Positions 11,392 to 23,584 of a stretch of 64,000 nt of DNA are shown here, piece after piece. This DNA is from Austropuccinia psidii (taxonomy: Eukaryota > Basidiomycota > Pucciniomycetes > Pucciniales > Sphaerophragmiaceae): NCBI GenBank assembly GCA_023105745.1, contig JALGQZ010000013.1, positions 9,109,105-9,173,104 on the forward strand, given 5' to 3'. Both the position numbers and the translations under genes were made by a program. How positions within the stretch are numbered: the first letter of the stretch is position 1; every line of letters begins with the position of its first letter. The notes beneath the pieces were generated by a model. The model did no database searches and was not told where the DNA came from. It worked only from the letters and a program-made list of their open reading frames with translations.

Positions 11392-13179
11392 CCTTATCTC
11401 CTGATGTTGTAAATACTTTAAAAGAGCTTAAAGACAGTATTTTACCTCTTAAAGACATTAAAAATTGTTTATTATCTTTACAAGAAATAAATAATAGCTT
11501 ATCATATTTGACAAAACTTTTTGCACAAAATAAAAAAGAAATTTATAACATTAAATTTATGGTTGAAAAAAATAAACCAAAAGTTTGAATTGACAATACT
11601 CAAAAATTGATACAAGGACAACAAGAATTGTATAAATAAATAAAAGGAATCAAAGATAAAACTTTGACAATCAATTATGACATGAGTATTGATAATCATA
11701 CAGAAAAATTAAACAAATTAAGTATTTTTGTAGAAAAATTTGAAGAAAAGATTTCATCACACCAGAAATTACTTTTAGACCATGTGGAAAAAAGTGATGA
11801 ATCAAGAATGAATCTGAAAGATGACATTCAAAGTGAAATAAGGCTCATCACTGAAAAAATGGATAAAATTAATGAGGCTAACTAAAATATTCCAAAGTTA
11901 TAAACTCCATTTTCTCACATAAGAAGCCCTGTTAAGCCAAAAGAGAAATTAACAAATCCATTCATAACAGACTTAAGTCACCAAGACAATACCAAGTCTT
12001 AATGAAGGAAGCACATCAATTAAAAGAATGGCCAAAATTCACAGGAGAAGGTGAATATGACCATGTGTCATTGATTGAAACAATTGACATGTTACATGAA
12101 GAGTATGCCATACCAGATGAATTAATCACTGCAATATTAGACTCACTGTTTGAGAAATATGCAAAAAGATGTTATTATGGCATAAGACAGACAAATGGCA
12201 AAAATACCTGGTCTTGGTGGAAACAAGAAATAATCACCAAGTGGGAGAATGATTTTGGGAGGTACAAGATAGAAAATGCATTTGAAAATTCTTTCTTTGA
12301 CCCAGAAAAAGACAAGCCTTTAACTTGGTTCTTAAAACAAGTTGAAATACTTAATGCATTGTGCCCAGAAATGTCACAGAAAATGGTGCACATGAAATTA
12401 CTTAAAAAATGAGGAGGAGAGCTAGAACATGCCATGAGGAGCAGGTGTATAGAACCATGCTCCACAGAAGGGTATATAAATGCACTAGAAGACATAGTAA
12501 CAAGAACAAAAATTGGCAGAACTTGGAAGAAATTGGACATTAAAAGTCCAAATAAACCATATATCAAAAAAGATAAATCAAAAGAACCTTTCAAGCCCAA
12601 TACATCCAATAATAATGAGCACAGAAAATTCCATAAATGTGGAGGTATTGGACATTTAGGCGATAATTGCCTCAAAAAGGCAAAAATCAATGAAATTGTG
12701 GAAACAGAAAACCACAATGACAAAGAAGAGGAATCTGACTCTGAAAAAGAGACAGAAGAGTCAGAAACTTCTGAAAGCAATTAAATTAATATAATTAATG
12801 CACAAATTAACAATATTTATATAATTCATGAAGTACTAGATGCTAACTCAAACTTACCACAAGTTGGAACATCTGAAACAAACCTGACAAATGTGCAAGG
12901 AGCCAAACTGTATAGAACCAAACCTGAAAAAGGAATGGGATATACAGCCGTAAAATCAAGTACAAGTATTGTCATTGTTAATAACCAAGAGGCAAAAGTG
13001 AACTTGGATACAGGAGCATATTGCACCTGTGTGGCTAAAAGTTATTTAAAAACAATTGTACCAGATTGGCAGGAAAAACTTATACCAATACAAGGTGTCA
13101 AATTTAGTAGTGCAAGTGAGAGCATGAAGCCCCTTGGAATAATTGACTTAACAATCATTTTTCCTCACCCTTCACAATG
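11392..13179 (+). pseudogene. gag: R2 gag-protease remnant
   Basis: The pieces are collinear with R1 Gag: a coiled-coil stretch (11664-11885), a capsid-like segment starting LKEWPKFTGEGEYDH (12002-12412, in-frame TGA at 12410), a segment with a zinc knuckle near 12640, and a protease piece with DTGA near 13009 (12893-13179). The first Cys of the CX2CX4HX4C knuckle is Phe (KFHKCGG...), so it cannot bind zinc normally. The protease keeps its catalytic Asp, unlike R1. The protease is interrupted by a solo LTR at 13180. Confidence 0.82.
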
Positions 13180-14972
13180 GGTGAGCCTTAGAGGTATTTT
13201 CATATACCCAAATAACTACAAAAGATAAATTAAGATACAAATATAAATAGAATAAACTTCTTTATTTATCAAAATAAATATCAAAATATAAATACAAATT
13301 TATATTTAAAAATCAAGATTTAATTATAATTTAAAAATAAAATTACAATAAAATTTAAAATTATGAAATCACATTTTTATTTGTAAAAATTAAATAAAAA
13401 TGAATTTTTAATAAAAATGGTGAAGTTAAAATATTTTTGGAAAAAGTTATATTGAGTATATTGAAGCTTTTTATCCAATAAATAAACATAAAGAAATTAT
13501 CACACCATTGGATTCCTCATAAAAAATAATGTGGGGTCACCTCTGGATGAAACTTCTGTAACTCAACTCTAAATAAGCTGAAATTAAGTTTTTAGTATTT
13601 TCAATAAAAATATTGAAAATCCTCAAAACTTCAATTTAATTCACACCACATGTGGTGTTAACCATCAATTTTTGTGCTAAAATTGAGGTGTTGTGTTTAG
13701 TTTAGAATCTATGAGGAATTGAAGTATTTTCAATTGAATTCAATTGAAATGTCAAAATGTGCACGTGTATTACATAAGTGAACTTTGATTTACATATGAG
13801 GTATAAATTATTACTGTATTGTACTGTACGATTCAATTGAATTACATATGTAAATTACAAGTATAATACATGATGGGGAATTAAAGGAAAAAATAAATTG
13901 GGGGGGAAACAGAACTCTAACTCTAAGGGGGAGCCAGACCCTCAAAGTCCTTGCTGACTGGCATGGGATGTCAAAATCCACGCAAAAATTGATTACTTTT
14001 GGCCTGGAATTGAGTCACAGGGTCTGTGACTCAATTGATGATGAGGTTTTGATACCAACCAGGGTGGTTTTAACTGTTATCAAGAGGGTAAAACTACCCT
14101 TAAGTTAAAACAATGTTATTAAAAACAGTTTTAACTGGTTTCTAAACCTCTTTCACACATTCTGACGTGTTTTGAAGGATCTAGACCGGGTATTGCTATA
14201 GTAATGGCTGATTTAAAGGTCTAAAATGGCTAAAATTGGCTTACACCAGCCCTTTTTTGGTCTAAACCAGGGTTCAATGATGCAATAATTGGCTTTTCTG
14301 TTGTCAGACTGTTTTCACTACTGACAAGAGTAAATTTTACTTTTGGAGTAAGAAAATTGATGGCTATCAAAGAATGTCTTCTTTGCCCCACTTTTCTCTT
14401 CATGTTAGAATATTTTCCTTTTATAATTAGTTTAAACACTGTTAAACCAATCAATAAAAGATTCCAACCACCTTTTTGAAATCACTTTAAACCTTTTAGC
14501 CATGTGAAAAAATAATTATAATCATTGTTTGTAACTCTTATAATCATTTTTACCCCTGAACCACTCCAAAAGTGAATTAAAGCACCTTTCATCACTGTTA
14601 ACTTTGTCACCTTGTTTCCAAATTCACTCTAGTCACTTTTGGGTTTGTTTTCTCTTTAATATTATTTTTAAAGACTTTGTTCTTTAAATAATTGCTTGCA
14701 GTTCTTTTCTCAATTAATTCCAATTAAAATTGCTCTTGAAGAAATTTCTTCTGTAGCCTTAAATATCTCTTGTAGAGTATTTTTGGGATAAATTTTTGTT
14801 GTTGGTAAAACAATAAATCTTTATACTCATAAAGTTATAAACAAGAAAATTGGCGTTTTTTCTCTTAAAAATAATATTTCTTACTATTTTTAATTGATTT
14901 TTACCTAATACAAATTTTGAGGACAGGAAAAGTACTTGATTTTTAATAAAAGTTTCATATCCACACCTTACA
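13180..14972 (+). repeat. Solo LTR of the R2 family
   Basis: This 1793-bp insertion begins GGTGAGCCTTAGAGGTATTT (R2 3' LTR: TGTGAGCCTTTGAGATAT...), ends CCTTACA like the R2 LTRs, and is flanked by the 5-bp target duplication CAATG (13175-13179 and 14973-14977). A conserved internal match is ATCACACCATTRGATTCC (about 13499; 60535). Removing it joins the R2 protease to the start of Pol. It is diverged from the R2 LTR, so it is an old insertion reduced by LTR-LTR recombination. Confidence 0.85.
14008..14036. other. Perfect 13-bp hairpin with 3-nt loop
   Basis: AATTGAGTCACAG (14008-14020), loop GGT, CTGTGACTCAATT (14024-14036). It lies inside the solo LTR, and its role is unknown. Confidence 0.8.
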
Positions 14973-14977
14973 CAATG

Positions 14978-16880
14978 TGTCAGAATTGGGGTAGAGTTTG
15001 TGGTAATGGAAAACTGTACTAGTAATCGTTTTATAATTGGAAATGGCTACTTGTCAATTTATTGCAGAGATATCTCTAACCAAAAGGATAGATATTTTAC
15101 CATAGGTGACAATAAAAGACAAAAATTTGGCTTTTTTAATAATAAAAGACAAAAATTTGGCTTTTTTAATAATAAAAGACAAATAAAAGTTGTCAATAAT
15201 GAAGTAAAAAAGCCCAGAAATGGATTTTTTTCATAACTGAACAGCTAAAGGAGGCAGAATTTAATCATGAATTAACTGTAAAAATGAAAGAAAAATTGAT
15301 TGACCTCTTATTTAAATAAAAAGATGCCTTTTCAACTGACAAAGAGCCACTAGGTGCCATAGTTGGACATGAGGTAGACATAATTCCTAATGTAGAAAAA
15401 CCTTATCCACCTCTATTAAGAAGACCAGCTTATCCAGCCAGCCCAATAGCTGGAGAAGCTTTGGAGGTACACATTCAAGAAATAATGGACCTTGGAGTAC
15501 TAAGGAAAGTAGGTCATAATGAGCAAGTAGAGGTAACTACACCTGTCATTATAACCTGGCATAATGGAAAATCAAGAATGGTAGGAGACGTTAGAGCTCT
15601 TAACCCCTATACTATCCCTAACAGATATCCAATAACCAGAGTCCATGAGACATTAACACAATTATCTCAGGCTAAGTTCATAACAGCCATGGATTCTCTA
15701 AAGAGTTTTCATCAAAATGTCTTAACAGAAAGTTCCAAGAAACTACTAAGGATAATAGTCCACTGTGGAATCTTTGAATATCTCAGAATTTCATTTGGTA
15801 TAAAAAATGCACCATCCCACTACCAGAGGATGATAAATACCATATTTCCTGAAGAATTATCAGAAGGATGGCTGATTATTTATATTGATGATATTATAGT
15901 TTTCTCAGAGACTTGGGACAATCACCTATCAAGACTAGAAAGAGTCTTGCAAAAAATAGTCCAAGTAAACATGAAAATCTCTCTGAAAAAGTGTCATTTT
16001 GCATTCAGTGAACTGAAAGAACTAGGACATGTTGTATCTGGACTAAGTTTGGGCATATATAAAAACAAATTATCGGCAGTACTATTGAAACCAATGCCCC
16101 AAAGAAAGAAAGAAATGAAATCATTTCCAGGATTTGATGGTTATTACAGGCAACATATAAAAGATTTTTCAAGAATTTATAAGTCATTGTATAAGCTCTG
16201 TGACCAACAAACAGTCTATGAAATGACTGAAGAAAGAGTCAAAGCATATGAAGAATTGACAAATTCCCAACAAATGCCCCATTTCTTCTAATGCCAGATT
16301 GGAAACTACCCTTTAAATTATACATTGATGCTTGTGGCAAAGGACTAGGTGCTGCACTACACCAGACACAAATCATCAATGATAAAACAGTGGAAGGACC
16401 AATTTGCTTTATTTCAAGACAGATAAAGCCAACAGAGGCAAGATATGGAGCAAGCCAAATGGAATGCCTATGATTAGTGTGGGCTTTAAAAAAATTACAC
16501 TATTAATTGGATGGAACAGTATTTGATGTGATTACAGACTGTAATGCTGTAAAATATCTATTAAATATGAAAACTCCAAATAGACATATGCTGAGATGGC
16601 AAATTTCTATCCAAGAATATAGAGGAAATATGACTAGTGTTCATCAATCTGATAATATTCATAAAAACTCAGAAGGTCTTAGCAGATGGGTTCTAGCAAA
16701 TACTCCTGAAAATCCAGCATGGGTGCTGCAGGAGGAACACCATATAGAAGGGATATGTGTCACTGACATTGGCACAGAATTCTTTAACCAAGTTGAAGAA
16801 AGCTATAAGATAGATAAAAATTGCCATATCTTAAGCCAACTTCTAATGAAATACTGTAAAGACCCATCACTTTCCTCAAA
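14978..16880 (+). pseudogene. pol: R2 pol, 5' part: RT and RNase H
   Basis: This is collinear with R1 Pol from its first residues. RT is largely open from 15461 and keeps YIDDII (about 15881). RNase H keeps LYIDACG (about 16321) and VITDCNAV. The frame breaks near 16270 (shift), at TGA about 16471 and at TAA about 16504. A 30-bp tandem duplication (15111-15180) lies near the N terminus. The frame ends abruptly at 16880 at the DNA transposon. The rest of the gene continues at 58814. Confidence 0.9.
15111..15180 (+). repeat. 30-bp in-frame tandem repeat in R2 pol
   Basis: Two full 30-bp units (15111-15140, 15141-15170) and a third partial unit encode NNKRQKFGFF repeats. R1 has a single NKEKKFSL at this place, so this is a local duplication. 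Confidence 0.85.
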
Positions 16881-16922
16881 CACCAGGGTAAATCTTGCGT
16901 CAATCGTTGGCGATTGACTTCA
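16881..16922 (+). repeat. Left terminal inverted repeat
   Basis: 42 bp, matching the reverse complement of 58772-58813 at all but about five positions. It contains its own palindrome GTCAATCG-TTGG-CGATTGAC, which may be part of the transposase-binding site. Confidence 0.9.
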
Positions 16923-17260
16923 CATCGCACCGCGGTCAGTATAAAATCTTGCTTCAGTTGCATTAGTGTCACTTTATAGTCACTAGATTTAGTGGGTCAC
17001 GTCACGTCAGCATCAAGACAACGTCAATTGTCACATGTGTCACATGAGAATGTCACTCAAAGCCCAAACCCATCTCAACACTATTTGCAATGTTTGGGTA
17101 ATTTCACCTCATTGGCTTCCGCATCCCCACCTAATCCGCCCCGACGCTTTGCATGCTTACGCGCCCACACCGACACTGCCCCCCATCTCTGTCCTCACCA
17201 CTCCTTACGCTTTCACACCCCCGCCCTTACCATCTTTATGCTCACGTGGTGCCCTCCAGA
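16923..17260 (+). repeat. Left subterminal region of the DNA transposon
   Basis: Similar sequence recurs at 63368-63715 next to a second copy of the terminal repeat (shared CACCGCGGTCAGTAT, GGGTCACGTCACGTC, AAGCCCAAACCCAT). Conservation of more than 300 bp of subterminal DNA is typical of CACTA elements, where it binds transposition proteins. No ORF is supported here. Confidence 0.8.
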
Positions 17261-18745
17261 CATGCCTCCGACACCGCTAGCCATCCTTACGCTTGTGTAG
17301 TGCCCTCCCAACACTGCTTACCATCCTTACGCTCGCGGAGTGCCCTCCCGACATTCTCCCAACACCACTTATCCTTACGCTAGCCGAGTGCCCTCCCGAC
17401 ATGCTCCTGACACCACTTATCCTTACGCTTGTGTAGTGCCCTCCCAACATGCTCCCAACACTGCTTACCATCCTTATGCTCACGGAGTGCCCTCCCAACA
17501 TGCTCCCAACACCACTTATCCTTACGCTTGTGTAGTGCCCTCCCGACATGCTCCCAACACTGCTTATCCTTACGCTCGCCAAGTGCCCTCCCAACATGCT
17601 CCTGACACCACTTATCCTTATGCTTGTGTAGTTCCCTCCCAACATTCTCCCGACACTGCTTACCATCCTTACGCTCACGGAGTGCCCTCCCGACATGCTC
17701 CCAACACCACTTATCCTTACGCTTGTGTAGTGCCCTCCTGACATGCTCCCAACACTGCTTACCATCCTTACGCTTGCGGAGTGCCATCCTGACATGCTCC
17801 TGACACTGCTTACCATCCTTATGCTCGCGGAGTGCACTCGCGACACTGCTTACCATCCTTACGCTCACGGAGTGCCCTCCCGAAATGCTCCCGACACCAC
17901 TTATCCTTACGCTCGCCGAGTGCCCTCCCAACATGCTCCTGACACCACTTATCCTTACGCTTGGTAGTGCCCTCCCAACATGCTCCTGACACTGCTTACC
18001 ATCCTTACACTCACAGAGTGCCCTCCCAACATGCTCTCAACACCACTTATCCTTACGCTTGTGTAGTGCCCTCCTGACATGCTCCCGACACTGCTAACCA
18101 TCCTTACGCTCGCGGAGTGCCATCCTGACATGCTCTTGACACTGCTTACCATCCTTATGCTCGCGGAGTGCACTCGCGACACTGCTTACCATCCTTACGC
18201 TCACGGAGTGCCCTCCCGAAATGCTCCCAACACCACTTATCCTTACGCTCGCCGAGTGCCCTCCTGACATGCTCCTGACACCACTTATCCTTACGCTTGG
18301 GTAGTGCCCTCCCAACATGCTCCTGACACTGCTTACCGTCCTTACGCTCACAGAGTGCCCTCCCAACATGCTCCCAACACCACTTATCCTTACGCTTGTG
18401 TAGTGCCCTCCTGACATGCTCCCGACACTGCTAACCATCCTTACGCTCGCAGAGTGCCCTCCCAACATGCTCCCAACACTGCTTATCATCCTTACGCTTG
18501 CGGAGTGCCCTCCCAACATGCTCCCAACACTGCTTACCATCCTTACGCTCGCAGAGTGCACTCCCAACACTGCTGCCCATCCTTACGCTCACGGAGTGCC
18601 CTCCCCACATGCTCCCGACACCACTTATTCTTACGCTTGTGTAGTGCCCTCCCAACATGCTCCCGAAACTGCTGCTCATCCTTACGCTCACGGAGTGCCC
18701 TCCCAAAATACTCCCAACACCACTTATCCTTACGCTTCCGTACTA
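17261..18745 (+). repeat. Minisatellite 1, about 31 units of 48-51 bp
   Basis: Every unit carries ATCCTTACGCT(T/C)G...GTGCCCTCCCRACATGCTCCYRACACYRCTTA. Spacing is mostly 48 or 51 bp, with a few 39-bp units, and there is a higher-order duplication (about 17730-17960 resembles 18066-18296). The unit lengths are multiples of three, so long repetitive ORFs appear in several frames on both strands. CCTCCTGA variants place stops in the plus-strand frame, so I do not call a gene. Each unit carries CpG dinucleotides, mostly in TTACGC. Confidence 0.93.
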
Positions 18746-19480
18746 TATCCATAGTGTATGGTGGCTTGTTGGCGTACACAATGAACGCAATCGCCAAAAT
18801 ATGCCGAGTGGCCTTCTCTGCCAACAGGACCTAATGGGAAATTGGTCAGTACATTCACAATGTTGTGGTTAGGGTTTAAATAATGAGACTCACAGATTAA
18901 AACCTAATAAGTGGACTATTTAAGACAAGAATTGTGTCTCCTGTTTCCCCAACAAAACCCTTTTATTTCATATCATTCAAATGGAACACTTTGCTTAGTC
19001 CTTACCTCATGAGCGTTGAATAGTTCAAAAGTTGACTTTAGTAGGTTTCTCACTAGTCAACTTCATTCAATGTCTCACAGGGAAGTGATTTCATTTAAAT
19101 GATATGAAATAATTTTCAACACATCACCTGCTTGAATTTCCCGACAAATCATCTTTTCCAAATGCAATACACTTTCAATAGAAGGTACCAAGTCTGTTGA
19201 CGCGCAGGCTTATTTTGGTCAGCTTGTGGTTCTAAAATATATTTTTTCTAGAATATTCAATAACTCTTAAAATGCTTTAAATTGATATTTAACTTCTTTC
19301 AAACTCACCAAAATTCTCCAATATTACCTCAAGTAGAATCAATTATTTTAAACTTATTTTACTTCCACCTTTTTTCTTCAATTTGCATCTTTTTATTCTA
19401 CAATCTTCAATTGGGTTACCAATCAACTTGTCACCATCTATTTGCTTCATAAACTACCTCCGCTATGGCCCAAACCCCGG
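18746..19480. other. No gene recognised
   Basis: Spacer between minisatellite 1 and the dioxygenase locus. It is AT-rich with no ORF that I trust. It may contain the promoter of the following gene. Confidence 0.5.
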
Positions 19481-21316
19481 GAAATTAAACTGAATTCAAT
19501 GAACGACCAACTTCAGCCCCAGAGAGTGGAAGTGAAATCTCTGATATGGCCAGTAGTCGTGAATTAGGAATTGAAGTAGAGAGCCAGTCACATGAAGATA
19601 ATCAAGATCCACCAGTTCTTCCAGAATGTGAGTATGCATCCATCTTGAATATTTCTAATCTCTCAAAACCTGATATTGTGTCATAGCCTTTATTTCAGGT
19701 CAGCCTCCAAGCTCTCAGAAACCAAATTTTAAAAGTCATGAGAAGGAAAAGACTGTTGAACCTTGTGCACCGACAGAAGATGATGGGGAAGATGATGTAA
19801 TTTTCAGTGGGGAGGTGGAAATTATATCCAAGGAAAAATTTGTCTTCAAAATTGCTCAAACAATCCCAAGGCTCGAAAAAATTCAAAATGAAAGTAAAAT
19901 TCCTGATTATATGTGTCAAAAGATTGCTAAAGCCATGAGCCTCCTCAAAATGGATTTGAACCGTAAGTCCATTACTAATTCAATACAAAAACATCAAAAT
20001 GGCTGCTTACAATATATGTGCAGGTGTGGAGGTGGGAGAATCTCTACCTGAAGGATCTCGAGTCATAATTGGATTTCCAGGCAAAGGATTAGGAAAAAGA
20101 CCAAATATACATGCGACCAAAAAAACAAACAGAAAACGCCGTACCTTTGAAGCCGCAAAGGATTCTTGGGATCAAGGTGATGAAATGATCAATGTTGAAG
20201 GGGACCATATTGATAATGAACCTCCGCATACTGACCCCCCCCATACTCAATGAAACAATCCATGATGAAGCTCCACATACTGAAAGCCCCCCAATACCCA
20301 TTAAACAATCCATGATGAAACCCCTCCCGCCTCTCCTCGGAATAATATTACTCAACAATCATGGAAAAGGGGGCTTGATAATATCAATAGTATTTACAAC
20401 AATCAATGGGACAATTTACCAACAAAGGATGCTCATACATTCCTGCCCATTGGTATTAAGGTGATCAGTAACCAAGAGCTTAAAATGTTGGCTTGGCTGG
20501 AGGATCTTGAGATGGCAGGTGAGTTTTATATTTGTGCATAATACTTGATTATTGCCTGTTGACTGGTGATATAAATTGCAATATACAGGGTTAGATTTTT
20601 TTAAGCCAACAGAAACAGAAGCGTTTTTTGATCACAACATTTGGAATCAGCTAAACCTCCAGAGAATCTCCCAAAATCTGAACACTCCTTCTTCAAAATG
20701 GTTCAGAGCCTTCTTTACCCCGCCAATCCAGTTAAACATTTTTGGGCAAATGTTATGTTTGAATCCATTATTTTAGTCTCATACGATGTGATTGCACCCA
20801 AACCATATGTTGCACCAACATCAAATTTGACTGATCCTCTTGGACTCGAACGGGGCTGACAATGAGATATCCAAAAATCCGCACAAGAACCTGGAGGATC
20901 TAATGGATACAGTTATCCATTTGATGATTGCGTACAACATGGTACATGCACATACAAAGGTCAAAGTTAATGGCATCAAAGGCAAACTCACGAACTCAAA
21001 AAAAAATGAGGCCATCAAAGATCTTTTGACGTGTCACAAGAATCTCGGAATAAATCAAATTTGCTATGGTATATTAGAGGCATTCTGTGCAGCGGGGATT
21101 CGTGGTTTGATGGTATGCTCAGATGACTGGAGAACAAGCTCAGTTAAAGGGGCTTTCTCACTAATTGACATTTCCAAAAAACTTTCAGAGGGTAAAAATA
21201 TAGTGGAGCCAGTGTGGCTACGTACTAATAAGTATATATGTAATTTACTGAATAAAAGTTTCTTCTCATCAGAGTCTTTTAACCCCACCGTACCTCTTAG
21301 ATTTGAATTTTCATGA
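19481..21316 (+). pseudogene. Spliced gene of unknown function upstream of the TET/JBP ORF
   Basis: Coding-like exons are joined by good fungal introns: 19628-19698 (GTGAGT...TTTCAG), 19963-20023 (GTAAGT...TGCAG) and 20521-20588 (GTGAGT...TACAG). The first three exons read in one frame: an acidic Ser/Glu-rich start, then a segment with EGSRVIIGFPGKG and a basic KKTNRKRR patch. The frame closes at 20251-20253, and later coding stretches (20576-21316, including ICYGILEAFCAAGIRGLM) are in shifted frames. It may be the decayed N-terminal part of the dioxygenase gene or a separate accessory gene. I do not recognise a domain. Confidence 0.5.
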
Positions 21317-22133
21317 TGCTTAGTATTAGACTTTGGTGATGCCTGGGTGGCAAAGCGCAGTCTTGGTTCAAGTGATGAGGTCACCTTGACTGTACCCAGG
21401 TCAGCTAAACTCACAACCAGGATTGACCCGTTTTAGATTAGCTTTGTACTAGATAGATTGTAATTGAATTTTGCAAAGTTATTTATGAACTTAATAATCA
21501 TGACTTCCTATCCTACTACTGCCCGGATGCCACAGTCTGAATACCAATAGTAATTGTATGGCCGCATTCCTCCATACATCATTGAAAAGACTCCAACAAG
21601 ACGCAAGCTGAGTCAGGCAGTTGTCCGCGCGAGTAGCACATGCGGGGGCATTGCGGGAGGTCGCGTTTATCCCTTCCGGCCAGCCCAGAATAGGCCAAAT
21701 GCTCCTGTGTCTTTCAAGAGGACTAGGATAACTAGGGATCCGCAGAAGGATGCATATTGCATTTGCGTGTGCTTGCGATATTCGAAATGGTTGGATTGGA
21801 AGGTGCTTGCATGGGAACATCAATATGTCAAATTGAATAATGCACTATCCACTGCAATTTTCAGGTTCAGGTATTTGAGATCACGAATTGGCGAAGGTCA
21901 GGTGTGATCTTTCTTTTTAGCCGCAGCTAAAAAAGATTCATTGACCGCAATTAAATTTAGGTGATATTAATAAATCAGTAATCATTTGGTTTCATTTCAT
22001 TTTCTGCTGCAAGCATGCCATTCACAAAAAAAGGAAAATAGTGTAAAAGGGAGCTTGCGAGAAAGCGTCGGGCTGAGGAAGGAAAGTGTGAGTTGCTCGC
22101 TTAATCTCAGTGTATATATGAAGATATATATAT
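21317..22133. other. No gene recognised
   Basis: A 354-nt open frame at 21554-21907 is GC-richer than its surroundings (RRKLSQAVVRASSTCGG) but has no recognisable feature. It could be an additional exon of the dioxygenase locus. Confidence 0.35.
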
Positions 22134-23411
22134 ATGCTTCCACATTTATGTGGCACCCTCATTGGGCCCCACAGAAGAACATTGGCTTTAGTCGGTTCAG
22201 ATTGTGCCAATGTCATGTGGGCTCCAACAGGGAATTCAAAGGATGTGTGCCGAAGAAAGCTCCTTGGGCATTGGGCACCATTCTGGACTCAAAACTCCTT
22301 AGCTTCAAATAGCAGGAAGCAGTATCTGATATCTTGTCTCCTTCAACACATAGTGATCCCTCAACCACTCGGGAATAGTGGGAGATCCCAAAAGAAAAAT
22401 GAGCGCAAAACGGCCCGAATGAATAGGTTGTTTTCCTCCTCTTGCCCAACAGCACAAATATCAATGCCAGTATCAGAAATTATCACCCTAAGTGAAATTT
22501 GGAGGGTTGTGGATGTCAATCAGATCAAAAGCATTCACTTTGGCTGTGTGGAAATTTTCTCTTCAACTGGATTACTCATTGCCCTTGTCAAATTCCAACC
22601 ATTCACAACAATGAGTGAAGTTGAGGTCAATCAATGGGATGAATTATCACAATTCTTATTTCGCAAAAAGAGATTCACCAACCCAATTGCAACAAATGGA
22701 GCATTACTGGAGGGATTTATGTTCGCAATTGGGTGGCCCAAATGCAGCACAAAGAATGAACAATTTGTTCTGTATGGAAGTGTTGGGAAAATTGAAAACG
22801 CAAAAGATGAATGGCGGAACGGAGGTGCCAATCTTAGCTTGGTGGGTTGCATTCTAGGTCAATCTTTACAATATGTTGGGGATAATTTATTTGAGAAGAT
22901 TCAAAATTGCTACAACTCATTGGGGGTTCCGTCTTTTGATCAAGTCAACTATGAAGGCAATATTCCCGCAAATCAGGGTGCATGTGAGTTTGCTTCCGCA
23001 CTCACTTTCACCATGAATGGATTCAAAAACTCACCTCATGTTGATAAGGATGCAGCGCTTTATGCTTCAGGATGGTGGTTTCAAGCTGATAAGCAGACCG
23101 GCCAAATTCAAAGAGATGCGTCAAAGCAGTGTACAGGGGGAAAATTGATTTTCCCAAATGAGCATTTTTGGATTGATCTATCCACATGTCATCAGCTCAT
23201 TCAGGTAGTGTGGGCCAGTAGTACATTTGTTCATTATACTGATCCAGCACAGGAAAATGAAAGCACGACACTACTGGGTATGTCCACACAATGCTCAAGC
23301 AGGTTAGCAAAAACAATGTGGGAACAAAGCCATGGCTATTATGAGATTGGCAAGAGAGAAGGCTATCAAATCAGGGATGGTAATACAATCTCATGCCAAT
23401 TCAAAGAATGA
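22134..23411 (+). CDS. TET/JBP-type 2-oxoglutarate/Fe(II) dioxygenase
   Basis: Uninterrupted 425-codon frame. From about residue 120 it has the features of fungal TET/JBP dioxygenases: a double-stranded beta-helix region with the iron-binding HxD at H302/D304 (SPHVDKDA), a distal His at 367 (FVHYTDP) and a downstream Arg near 388 that may bind 2-oxoglutarate. Members of this superfamily oxidise 5-methylcytosine or thymine in DNA. Expansions of this family carried by Plavaka/KDZ transposons are known in basidiomycetes. Residues before about 120 look less protein-like and the real start may be an upstream exon. It is the only gene of the DNA transposon without an obvious break. Substrate and activity are inferred. 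Confidence 0.82.
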   Translation: MLPHLCGTLIGPHRRTLALVGSDCANVMWAPTGNSKDVCRRKLLGHWAPFWTQNSLASNSRKQYLISCLLQHIVIPQPLGNSGRSQKKNERKTARMNRLFSSSCPTAQISMPVSEIITLSEIWRVVDVNQIKSIHFGCVEIFSSTGLLIALVKFQPFTTMSEVEVNQWDELSQFLFRKKRFTNPIATNGALLEGFMFAIGWPKCSTKNEQFVLYGSVGKIENAKDEWRNGGANLSLVGCILGQSLQYVGDNLFEKIQNCYNSLGVPSFDQVNYEGNIPANQGACEFASALTFTMNGFKNSPHVDKDAALYASGWWFQADKQTGQIQRDASKQCTGGKLIFPNEHFWIDLSTCHQLIQVVWASSTFVHYTDPAQENESTTLLGMSTQCSSRLAKTMWEQSHGYYEIGKREGYQIRDGNTISCQFKE

Positions 23412-23584
23412 GGAGATTTGCATGTGTGTTGGGTAAATAATGGTGGGGTAAGGCAGAGGACAATATACACCAGGATTGGATGGTTTCAAGTGCGGGAGAT
23501 GGGGTGTCTCACATGAAAAAGGGGTGAAGTGGATTATGTACAGTGGCATGCCATCGTACATATGTCCTGGTTTGTTTCTCTTGT

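Noticed and set aside
17340..18754. Long repetitive ORFs on both strands (up to about 189 codons)
   Set aside because: They arise because minisatellite 1 units are multiples of three bases. Stops appear in every strand and frame with unit variants, and there is no start context or splice support.
22213..22852. Minus-strand ORFs opposite the dioxygenase
   Set aside because: Shadows of the coding frame on the other strand.
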